A stretch of 64,000 nucleotides of DNA from Asterias amurensis (Eukaryota; Echinodermata; Asteroidea; Forcipulatida; Asteriidae), in the NCBI RefSeq assembly GCF_032118995.1, contig NC_092650.1, positions 806,001 to 870,000 on the forward strand, written 5' to 3'. Shown here piece by piece: positions 1 to 10,614 of this stretch. The notes beneath the pieces were generated by a model that saw only the letters and a program-made list of their open reading frames with translations, searched no databases and had not been told where the DNA came from. The number at the start of each line of letters is the position of its first letter. Positions within the stretch are counted from its first letter, which is position 1. The position numbers and the translations under genes were made by a program.

Positions 1-360
1 TGTGGTTGTCCCTGCTGCTGTTGGTACTGGGCCTGCTGCTGCAGGTACTGGGCCTGCTGCTGCTGATACTGAGCATACTGAGCTTGCTGCTGAGCATATT
101 GCTGAGCATATAACTGCTGCTGCTGCAGCATCTGCTGGGGACTCTGAGCAGGATTTTGGGGTGTTTGCTTCTGTTGAGCCTGTTGTGCGATGTGGGCCTG
201 AACTGCTAAAACAGCCTGCTGCTGCATCTGCGGGTTTGGTTGCAGGTTCAATTGCAGGTTCGGTTGCAGGTTCGGTTGCTGGTTCGGTTGCTGGTTCTGC
301 TGCGTGTTCTGCTGCGTGTTCTGCTGCTGTTTCTGCTGCTGTTGCTGAAGAGTCTGAAGG
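1..360 (-). repeat. Glutamine-rich low-complexity coding repeat in NCOA5 last exon
   Basis: CAG/CAA-rich DNA encoding runs of Gln mixed with AQY, NTQ and NLQP units. A plus-strand open frame through it (Ala/Val/Ser-rich) is an antisense artefact of the same repeat. Confidence 0.85.
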
Positions 361-3300
361 GCTGCTGTCTGTGCTGCCCTCAACTGAGCCTCAATATGTT
401 CTTTATTAGGACCAGTAGGCTTCCTACCACTAACTGCATTCTTAAGGTCAAGAATGGCGTTGTTACTAGCCTGGGTTTTACTCATGGTGTTGATGCTATT
501 TGTCATGTTACTAGAAGTAGCTAGCTGCTTCAGCATTGTGGGACCAGATTGGATAAGGTTATCTAACGCCTTCTGAACATTCGGACTGTCTAGGTTAATG
601 TTTTTGTTTGTTGCTGCTGGGGGAGCCTTGCTAGCTGCGGGGGCACTACTCATCGTAGAGAGATTTCCACCGTAGGAAAATGGAAGAGGCGTACCAGCCA
701 CAGGACGAGGGGGAGGGGGTGGTGGTGCAGTTGGGGATTGGTTAAATCCGATCTTGGGCGCACTAGGCATGCTACTCATTATCGGGGCGGTCTTAGCGGA
801 TGTGGTTGAGGCTGAGCCGCCAGGACCAGGGTGAATGATACTCAGGATCTTGGCCGATAGTTCGTTATGTTTAGTGTCTACCGGGGCTTGTTGTACTGGG
901 CTGTCAATCACTGTAAAACAACAGAGACGAAAAATTGTTGCAATGAACATCTGAAGAGAAGGATTCTTTGTTTTGTCTGTCCAGCTGTCTTTTCCCATGA
1001 GGAGACGTGCGTATCCATGTCTTTAAATAAATTTACTTGTATGAGGCAATGGCTCTGTAAATAGATTGTTCTTATTTTGGAAATTGTTTTACTCAATAGG
1101 TTTGTCAGGTAAAATGACTGTTGACAAGGTTACTAGATGATTTGAAAAAATATTACAACAATTTTTGATAATCATTCTGTAAAATAATCTGCAGTAGCTT
1201 TCAGGAAACGTGTCACTAAGTCACAGTCGCCGAGCATTGAAACTCAATAAGTACAATGTTAAGAAGCAATACACGATCATGTCAAGGTTTTAAATGTTGA
1301 CACATGATCAAGAGGAATATTCTGGAAGCAAAATGAATAAAGGAAATGATTTGTTCCATGCCCCTGTCGCAGGGACAAAACTTTTTACTAGATGATTCAA
1401 ATTTGTGAGATTGGTCAGCGATCATTCAGCGTTAATATTTGAGTTGTTGAAGAGTTGTCATACTCACTCTGTTTAGGCTGAGTGCTCTGCATCTGGACAG
1501 GGTCAGTTTCAACACCTTGCTCAACGGCCATTTTCCTCCGTACAGCCTGTAAGTGACCGATCACCCGATCCATCTCTTGTATGGTCAGCTGCTTACGATC
1601 AGCCAACAGGTTGATCAACTGCGGAATGGTCAGTTCCACGTTTGGAATGACCATGGCAGCGGGCGACGTCTGACCGGAGGCCGGGGTAGCCGCAGAGGGT
1701 AGAGGGGGCTGGGTACGTAGTTGGGTCGGTTCGCTGGGAAGAGGGGGCAGGGTGTGTGGGGCAGCTGCAAGAGCTGTGTGTGCAGACGCTACAGGGAGCG
1801 CCGATTTGGGGGGCAGTTTGGCTGGAGCAGAACGATCTTGAAGATAATTTGTGTAGTTTCGTTCGACTAGTGACAGTGCATCTTCTAGTGGCATATTTCT
1901 GTGTTCTGATTTACATACAAGGAAGAAAATGAAACAACACTGTTAATCTGAACAAATTGACAAATTTTGTTATACCTATTATTCAAATACAAACTACAAC
2001 GCATTTCTAAGTAATTTTGCAGACTTATAAGCCAAACTGAAATAATAATAGACCATTACAAAACAGTTTTGTTTTCTATAATAAAGTATGACACCTTCAC
2101 ATACCAAAAATAATTTATATGCATTTATTTTCATTTCAATAGAGTGTTTAAAACTAAAGAAGTGTATTTTAAATAATGCATGCACTTAAATGCAGTTACA
2201 CAAATAAATAAATCAACAAATATGTCTCAACATTATTCATTTTCTCCATTCTTTTTTGCGATTGTACTTTGGTAGATATTTGTAATGAAAAACCACAAAG
2301 ATGATAAACCATGCATGTAAAGACAGATGTTTGAAGACATGATGCATAATATAATGGTAAGAAAAACATGTTAAGATCAGTTAAATGGAAAAAAGAAAAT
2401 CTGCATGATCTCTCTTCGGCTGCTGCAGGATAAAAGCTGACAAGTCTACAAATGTTACAATCAAACGGGAAGAAACAAAGTATAAACATACACGTATCCG
2501 ATTCATAAAATATTTGCTGTGTTAAAAAGAATACGAAATTTGACAAAAACAATTTTAAAGACAGAATAAGAATGATTTGATAATATTGCATTTAATTTCA
2601 TCATACAGCGACAAGATACACAATGTGGGACTGAAACACAGCCAAATATGATTTTATTTTTCAACAACAATGCTTTGTTCAAATTATACACTCATTATTG
2701 TAAAGTCCTAAAGTGCGAATATTTTTTTCTTCTTATTCAAACAACTAAAGTATTAATAACATTAAACAGTTATGTGAGACGGAAACACAATACGCCTTAG
2801 GTCAATTTATTAGAAAGATTAAAGGAACACGTTGCCTTGGATCGGTCGAGTTGGTCTTTGAAAAGCATTTGTAACCGTTTTTTATAAAATGCATATGGTT
2901 GGAAAGATGTTGTAAAAGTAGAATACAATGATCCACACATACATGCCTCCAAATTGCGTGGTTTTCTTTTTACCTCGTCGACTAACACGTCGGCCATTTA
3001 TGGGGGTCAAATTTTTGACTCCCATAAATGGCCGACCGTGTTAGTTCGCATAGTAAAAGGAAAACCACCCAATTTCAAGGCAAATATGTGTGGATCATTG
3101 TATTCTACTTTTAAAACATCTTTCCAACCATATGCATTTTATAAAAAACGGTTACAACCCCTTTTTATAGATCAACTCGTCCGATCCAAGGCAACGTGTT
3201 CCTTTAAACATCAACATGAAACCATGTCAACATTTTAATCAGTTCAACGGGTGTTAATTTCCAATAACGAAAAAGCTCCTATTTCAAATAAAAGTGTTAG

Positions 3301-6300
3301 CAAACTCTAAGTTGATGTACGTCAGCGGTGGAAACATAAGTAGCTTGTCTGCGCTAGTAATTACTAGTAGGAAAAACACTTTTTCATTAAATATTTTTCT
3401 GTCATCTGCTCTGCTTTTCAGGGGCTGAAATAGAAATGAAATTATTTTCTGGGAGAGAAGACAAATTAAATTGTTAAGAAGTAAAATTTGAGGATAAAAA
3501 GAACAGAAAAGAGATTAAAGTGGGAAGAAATACAAATGGACATTGAGGTAGAAAACATAACTCTATAGGTTTATCCCCCACAAACAAAGAAACAAACAAA
3601 GAAACAAACAAAAAAACAAACAAACAAACAGACACATCAACAGGTGTCAAAGGGCAAATTCAAATACTGAAAATCTAAAGTTTATTTCAAAATTAACTGC
3701 TGCTCCGGTGACCTGAAAACAATATTCGTGAAGAGGAAAAGTGAAATGTATTTGTGTGTGTGGAACAACAAATATTAGTTTAAATATCATGAAGATCTAC
3801 CAATTTAATTTAAATTTAGAGATGAACTAATATTTAAGATCACTGCAAATTCTAAGCAACAGAACATGACAATCTTCTGTTGCTCGATTGAGAGAGCTTT
3901 GAACTTAACTCCACTCATAACGGTTGAATAATTAACTACTATTTCACAACCATTCACAACCACAAAATTTCCTCACACTTCGCTTTTTGATGCCACATTG
4001 AAAATGTAAATCTATACATTTGTGCGGCTAATTCACGCTGTTCGATTTTCGCAACATACAGATTTTTAGACGTAAAAAAAATAATTAAAATTTGATGTCA
4101 CACTACAGTTTTAAAGCATATAACATTCAAGGACATTTGCCAATAAAATATTTTTTTGTAACCTCCAAACTAAACCACACTTCAATATTTTGGTGGATTG
4201 TTAGATTTTACAAAGCTTACCGGCAGCCGGGCAGAGTGACCTAAGAGTCTCCAATTCACATCCAGCTTCACTTACTTCTCATAAAGAAGAAAGACTTGAT
4301 CCCAACTTAAAATCGCTTCTAAAGAAAAGATACATCTCACCTTCTTCTACCAAAAATGAAGTTTTGATCTTCAAAATTACATAAATAAGTAGTCAATTTT
4401 AATGACACATCTTTAGCCTCTGAAGCAAAGAAAAGTAATACTTTATTGGTTTTTGAATTTTGTTAATATAAATTATACTTTTCTCGGATACTCTAAATAA
4501 ACTGAAATATTAAGTAAAAAAAAAAAAAAAAAAAAAATGGGAACAAAAGTATCGAAATAAATTGCGGCCAGGTTTTTAAAACTTACCCTGTGGGCTCCCG
4601 TGCAGGATGTTGAGAGTGACAGATCGATGTACTTCATTCTGAGAGGTAAGAATGATAGCATAGAGAACCTTGCGTCTAGTCACGTCCTCCAGGGCTTGCG
4701 GCAGTGAAGCCTCAACAGAGATAAGGAGCAGACCTGTGTTAAGGGCTAACCCCTTCAGACGGCGCTCTACCAAATCAGCATAGTCCCTGGTTGCAAACAG
4801 ATAAAGCCAGCGGTCACACTTAGGCTGTGTCTGAATAAACTGATTCATTAGGCTCCGCCCACGGCGCACGTGTGAGCAAGAACATGTGAGCCTCTCCAAT
4901 GCCATTCTGCACAACTCTGCCACGCGCAAAGCATAGGCGCATGCATGTCGGACCTACATTTGTCAGACTTGGTTGCGCAATGGGTTGTGGTGGTCAATAC
5001 GCAATCATTCAGTCTATAGGCGGCTGCAGCTACGCTACTGCTGGACTTCAGCATCATCTTGCGTTGAAGTATAGGCAGCCTTAGCAACAACCTTAGCAAC
5101 AGCCATAGCCGTAGCCGCCAATTCAGTTACAGTCTGACCCATTTTATCTTGTTGACTTGGTGTTAAAAACACCTGCAATTCAGCTTTTGGCTGCCATAAA
5201 TCGTTTTGAATGAATAAACCATCAATGGATAAGTGAATGAATGGTTTGTTTTCTGGCAAGGCAAGTTATGATAAAGAGGTTGCTACAGTTTCGAAACACC
5301 AAGTCCAAAAGATACCGAGACAATGACTTTACAACTCCTACTTACCGGAGGTGCTTTCCTAGTAGGAGTATCTCACAGTCAATCGGTTTATCATCTAGTG
5401 GCAAGGGGGCGCTGGATGGTCCTGGAGACGCCAGACGAGGGGCTGGTTCAGAGGAGCGACCATGGAGTGGTGGTCTCCTGTCATAATGGTCCCTCAAATC
5501 CTTCTCTCTCTCTGGAATATCACGCCTCGGTCGTTCAAGAGAATCTCGTCTGGGAAATGAAACAAGATCAAGAAGAATTATATTTATTGAGTTTTGTTTA
5601 CCAACTGGTTGAATGTTTTTAAGAATATTTACTGCCGATGTTATGATTCCGTTTCTTATTTGTTAATTTGTCAATAATGCCATGATCAGTACCCTAGAGA
5701 ATGTCTACATGATGAGGGCGCTATTGAAAGAAACTGTCTCTACCTGTCTCTATCCAACCTATCTCTCTCCCTCTCCCTCTCCCTCTCTGGCAGCCTCTCT
5801 CTGTCTCGGAATGCAATATCTCGTCTGTAATCATCCTCCGGTAACAAGCGATCTTCGTAACGATCTCTGCTTGGTGGTAAGCGTTCATCGTAATACCGAT
5901 CTCGTTTCCTGGTTTGGACAAGGAAAGATACATCTAGTTACATTTAAGAAAAGCAAAGTCAATTTATTTCTGTTGCATTGTAGGGACACATTGCTTTCAG
6001 ATGGGGTGAAGGAGTTTGGGATGGAATACTTTTGATTCTTTTAACGAGAATTCCACTAGACTCACCTTAGATCTCTTTCGTACGGGTCACTCAAGGGATC
6101 ATCGTATCGATCAAGATATCGATCGCTGTAGCGGTCACGAAGAGGCGAGCGTTCTCTCGGCCGTGAGGGAGTGAGATCCCTGTCACCGTATCGACCCATT
6201 TCCCTGGAAAAATTAATAAATCACATTTTTTAAACATATTGAAAAACTTATGGTGAAACAAATTTAAGGCATAATATTTGGTCCTAGGAAAAAAATAGGA

Positions 6301-8959
6301 TCCATTTTTTAGCACAATCCTCAAACATCTCTCATCCAAAGCTCAAATGTCGTAGAGCTGGGTGAGCATTAAATGTAACAAAACTCCTACTGGGCAAAAA
6401 TGTGCAGGATATAAGAGTCTGGTAATTTTAGCTGGTAACCTTAACCTGGTAAGCATATTTGCTTTGCGACCTATGTGCTTCAGCATCGTTATGTTATTGG
6501 AACCGGGAGGCTTTAAAAAAAGTGTATAAAGAGCAAGTGCCCTAGTTAAGATGTATGTGTGGCTATTAAACGGCAAAAACTCAAGTACCCACTCGAACAT
6601 GTCCTCAGAAAAACTTGAAACAGTCTTTCGCAAACTAAACACAAACCTCACTTTTGAAACAGAATTCTTAAAATCCCAGACAGTTTCGCTATTCCTATTA
6701 GTGGAGAGCACGTCACGTGGGGGTGTTTAAACGGCTGATAAAGACATAACTGGAGCTGTTAAAGACCGACTGGCTTTGTGTGTTGGGCAATAACTTACCT
6801 ACGCGGAATGCAATATGTAGCTATTAGTATACCAGCGCGTAATTTTTTTGAACACACACATATGCACAACACAACGCGCAGCAAAGATAACTTCAAAACA
6901 GTTTTGGGAAACGTACAATCTCAAAACTTTGAGACAGATTGTCACAAATTGACGATATAGTTGAATTTTTTTTTTGCTTTTTAACAAAAGGGAATTTATA
7001 AAGAGGAATAAAAGAGTAGTGACTAGTTCTTAAACAGCCGTTTAAACCTTTGCAGGGTACTCTACCGAGCACTGTTTATCGCAAAGCAATAATAAAACAT
7101 CCTCTGTTGAATGATGCCAACAAAATACCACTACAAACAAACTTGTTGCTCCTGAAACCTCAAAAGAAATATTTGTTACCTGTCCATAGTGTCATACGGA
7201 TCTTTCTCTCGTCCTCCTCCATTGTAGCTACCATCAGAATTGATCGATTTACCAAATCGTGATTTATTGGTCAATGAAACCCCTGCAAACAAATCAATTT
7301 TTAAAGTGAAAATTTTCATACAACTCCTTGAAAGACTTGGAATAGTTTCTTGTTCCTGCTAACGATACATTAATAATAATAACACGACTTTTTAAATGTG
7401 CTTCTCAATAACCTTGGGAATAGGGTATTACAGTACAAGTTGTGGTCGTTTTGAAAAGGACTCAACGTTTCGATCAGAGTATACTGTTCGAATCGAATAG
7501 CCGAGTCCTTTTCAAAACCACCACAACTTGTATTGTAATCCCCTATTCCCGCGGTACTAAGCACATTTCTTGATCAGAATTTAAAAAAATCAACAGCATG
7601 TGCAAAGTGTCCCGTTATAATTATTATTGCGAAGTATTATTTTCCACTTTAAAAAATCTGATTAAATTCTTCAACAATGTTTCGTTCACTTCTAAAAGAC
7701 CATTGAAGCAATTCAGGCAAAAACATTCGAAGGGAAGTTTTCACCATGATCATCTGTATACAATTATGTTTGTCTCTGAATGTCTCTGAATGTCTGTGAA
7801 CATCTATTTATCTCCATTTATTTATCTTATTTTAATTTTTAATTTGTTTTTTGAGTCCCGCCTCAAGTTTGTTGATACATTCATTTTCGTTTTGCTAGTT
7901 TTACTTGTTGCTGCACCTTCATGTCTCTCTACATTTAAAATCTCTACTCATTTGAATCCACACACAACGTTGTGCTACATTGACTTACATAATTTTCTGC
8001 CCTCAAACAGAGATCCATTTTCATTCAATATTGCTCTGTCTGCCTCTTCCTCAGTGCCTAGCTGTACGAAGGCAAATCCTTTTCTTACACACACCTCTGA
8101 AAAGATAAACAGAAAAATGCAATCAGTGCTGCCCTAATACTTTTTTTGTTTTTGTTTTTTTAGTTTGTTGTAAAGATGATAAGATAAGAACTTTGTTATC
8201 CCACAGTGGGGAAATAAAAACTGGCCTTGATCTAACAGTACAGACAAAAAAACTAAAAATTGTATAACAATAAACAGACAGATACAAATATTAATTAGAA
8301 TATCAGGTATAGAAATATGTTTCTTGCATTGATAAAAAATTATGCACAGCAATATTTATATACAAGGTAAAATGTACACAAGAGAGGTCCTTAAAACCGA
8401 CAAAGCATAAAACACAGCAGACTTTAAGAGCCATTGTAAAAACGGATTGCAGTAAGAAAGAAGTAGTTTATTTTGTAGCATTGTGTCCTAATTCTACGTT
8501 GCAAAAGGCGATCCTCCCGCCAAAAACTTCATAAAAACTTAGGGAACATGGGATGGGATGGGTCAGACAGGATCATGTTCACTTATAGTACAAACTTGGT
8601 CATGGTAAAGTCCCTCAGGGCTTTGGATTTCAGCTCTGGTTATTTTCCTAGCTTGCTTAACTACTCTTAAGAAAGATTGTGTGTACGCTTGTTTGTATGT
8701 GCGTTTGTTTGTTAAGATGACCGCCTAAAAAGAAAACTTGGCAATGCTCCCACTTATATATCATAAAATATTAAAAAAAGGAATTTCCGAAGCAGGTTCA
8801 TGGAAAATAAAGTTTTATTGCAATGTATTGTATGACTAGGTACTCACCGTAGACTCGCCCATACTTTCCAAACCTCGCCTTCAGTCTATCTTCAGTGACG
8901 TCAAAGGGTAGTTGAGACACATGAAGACGAGCAGTAATTGGTAAGATCTCAGCAGCCAT
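1..8959 (-). CDS. NCOA5: NCOA5-type nuclear receptor coactivator with N-terminal RRM (3' partial)
   Basis: Nine coding exons, read on the minus strand: 8848-8959, 7989-8096, 7180-7282, 6066-6203, 5744-5908, 5346-5549, 4587-4786, 1468-1905 and 1-910. All junctions are GT-AG and keep frame; about 792 residues are visible and the stop lies beyond position 1. Order: an RRM at about residues 8-82 (RNP2-like LHVSQL, RNP1-like KGFAFVQL); a basic/acidic R, D, E, Y-rich stretch at 108-250; the anticodon-binding-like domain of NCOA5 at about 262-365 (DYADLVERRLKG, LPQALEDVTRR, GSPQEHRNMPLEDAL); an LxxLL receptor-binding motif LINLL near 440; and a Pro/Ser then Gln-rich tail containing VQKALDNLIQSGP, typical of the family C-terminus. 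The family binds nuclear receptors and modulates transcription in the nucleus. ATG at 8957-8959 is the first in frame ahead of the RRM. The domain assignment is firm; receptor partners are inferred from the family. The R/E/D-rich exon 5 carries a short simple repeat. Confidence 0.92.
911..1467 (-). other. NCOA5 intron 8
   Basis: Non-coding stretch between exon 8 (donor GTGAGTATG) and exon 9 (acceptor TTTTACAG). Nothing else was recognised in it. Confidence 0.8.
2819..3207. mobile_element. Near-complete 389-bp palindromic element (fold-back MITE)
   Basis: Starts TTAAAGGAACACGTTGCC and ends with its reverse complement; both arms match along about 190 bases, meeting near 3013 around GGGTCAAATTTTTGACTCCC. 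It lies in NCOA5 intron 7 (1906-4586). Because of the symmetry, similar small open frames appear on both strands; they are not genes. Confidence 0.9.
3208..4586. other. Rest of NCOA5 intron 7
   Basis: AT-rich intronic DNA with a short AAACAAAC-type simple repeat at about 3585-3630 and a 23-A run at 4516-4538. No gene was seen. Confidence 0.7.
4516..4538 (+). repeat. Poly-A run
   Basis: Twenty-three consecutive A residues inside NCOA5 intron 7, on the antisense side of the gene; probably a decayed retroelement tail or a simple repeat. Confidence 0.9.
5008..5126. mobile_element. Short inverted-repeat element, family H
   Basis: In NCOA5 intron 6. GGCGGCTGCAGCTACG near the left end and CCATAGCCGTAGCCGCCAATTC near the right end are imperfect inverted repeats. 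The right end matches the element at 19389-19499. Confidence 0.6.
6204..7179. other. NCOA5 intron 3
   Basis: Intronic, AT-rich. The 60-120 codon frames on either strand have no recognisable family features. Nothing further was identified. Confidence 0.6.
7394..7568. mobile_element. Inverted-repeat element with family F core
   Basis: Arms AAATGTGCTT..GGGAATAGGG..GAAAAGGACTC and their complement flank a centre that contains, on the minus strand, CTGATCGAAACGTTGAG, the same core seen in the dispersed family F copies. It lies in NCOA5 intron 2. Confidence 0.75.
8097..8847. other. NCOA5 intron 1
   Basis: Non-coding, AT-rich. No repeat family was confidently assigned. Confidence 0.6.
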
Positions 8960-10614
8960 TATTGTACCATGTCACTGGATAATAAAAAAAGGGAAAACAA
9001 ATTTCAAAATTTAATTTAACATCAAACAAGAAAACTAGCTGCTCCACTGCTCACCAACTAAATTGATGGATGCAAGACAGATCACCTGTGAGACAACTCC
9101 TCCGTCCGACCAATCGACAGTAAGACAACTTGATGGATTGCACGTTTAGCTAAAGATTTGTTTTATAAGTTCACACAAACATTTCAGCTTTACAGGATTT
9201 GACAGGAAATTGTTGATAGGTGGAGGTAGGTCATTCATTCACACATCGACTTGCCTTGGCACTCCGACCGTTGAGTTGTCTCACTCTCACTGTGACTCTG
9301 GTGACTTGTCAAGCTGAGCTGAGTTGTCATGGTTGTAAAATTGTTGTTTGACCGGTCGAGTTTGTCTGACCCTTTAAGTTTTGAGCTGTTCGACAGACTC
9401 GACTAGACATTTTGTCTGAACCCAAAATTGACCATTCCCTATTATTTAGTGTAAACAAAAATGTGGAAATATTTCCGCATCCTGCAAACACAGTTTCTTT
9501 TGTTACAAAATAATTAGTATCAAAATAATTAACTTTATAAAAAAGACAGTCATACTGTAGGGCCTACCTATCTGCCCAACTGAAAAAGTGGTGACAAAAA
9601 TCTTTCCAATTGATTTTGTTATAACCTCACGTGGGTCCCCTCACTTTTCAGCCCTAAGTAGAAATCAAGTAGAAGTAGACTCTGACTTTATTAAAGGCTA
9701 TATTTACGGATAACTTCCCGTATAGCCACCACTTTTCCACTCATTTTTAAAAAAAAGGGATATCTCATCATTAAGTAAGAGGTAAGCATGGTATTGGTAT
9801 TAAAGTAAAGTTAGATATAATGATTCCCAGATGATTCCCCTATCTATATTTCATTTTGAATGAACAAGTGGTGGCGTATACAGAAACTTTTGCAATTTTA
9901 CAACTAATAATAACATAGGCTATACTATTCATCAACTTTTAGTTTTAAATAAGACTTGGTCTGGAATTGCAAGTCATTAACATTCTTCTAAATCTATCTA
10001 AGTAACATTAAATTAAGTATTAAATATTAACAACATAAAAAAGTCAAAACGACACACGCGACGAACGAGTCAATTGTAATTAATTGTTTCTTCAAGTTCA
10101 ATGACTTCATGTCATTTTCTCTGACCTCCACAAAATTAGATTTAGACAACAAGCTTTTAAGGTAAAAGATACAAATTAAATAAACCTACCGTTTTTCACT
10201 GTGAATAAAAAGTTGTTTCTTTGCTTTGAAAATTTCCCTTTTTTCTGCACATGGGATGCCGCCGCGTTCGCTTTCAGTTTTAGAATGAGCGTCAATGTTT
10301 GAGTTCTGGGAACGTTAATAATGTATGTTAAAACACGTGTGTACATCGTATGAAAGTTTTTCGTCATATAATTGAGATCGAGGTTGATGGTAAGATTGAA
10401 GAGAAGGGTACCAGTCTAGATTTCTGAAAATTTCCGTAGCACACCAAACACTTGATTAGTCTAAACCTTGACGTCTTTTTCGTACACCAACTCAATGTGG
10501 ATTTTAATTTGTGTTCTCTAAATCTGAATGCTGTAGAGTTTCTCGATTTCGAGTAATTTCCGGTGAAATATTCCACACTTTTTCGTAAAAACTAGAACCA
10601 ACAAACTAGCATTG
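8960..10614. promoter_or_regulatory. Head-to-head intergenic region, NCOA5 / CNEP1R1
   Basis: 1.65 kb between divergent start codons, so it should contain both promoters. It holds a family C inverted-repeat element (9707-9891) and a diverged relative at about 9467-9605. No supported coding sequence was seen; the 60-70 codon frames near 10176-10576 have no family features. Confidence 0.45.
9707..9891. mobile_element. Family C inverted-repeat MITE
   Basis: Left end GGATAACTTCCCGTATAGCCACCACTTTT and the right end with AGTGGTGGCGTATACAGAAACTTTT are complementary, in the pattern shared with 17581-17728, 29604-29812 and 31769-31900 (left/right ends given here only as motifs of at most 20 bases: AACTTCCCGTATAGCCACCA and AAGTGGTGGCGTATACAGAA). 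Confidence 0.7.

Noticed and set aside
2-409. 135-codon Ala/Val/Ser-rich plus-strand frame at the left edge
   Set aside because: It is the antisense of the CAG/CAA repeat in the last visible NCOA5 exon; composition is explained by the repeat.
2797-3238. Two similar small proteins on opposite strands sharing CGSLYSTF and FQPYAFYKKRLQ
   Set aside because: They are the same sequence read from the two arms of a palindromic element, not a gene pair.
5241-5622. Overlapping plus-strand frames of 81 and 99 codons
   Set aside because: They lie antisense to NCOA5 exon 6, whose splicing and domain match are clear.
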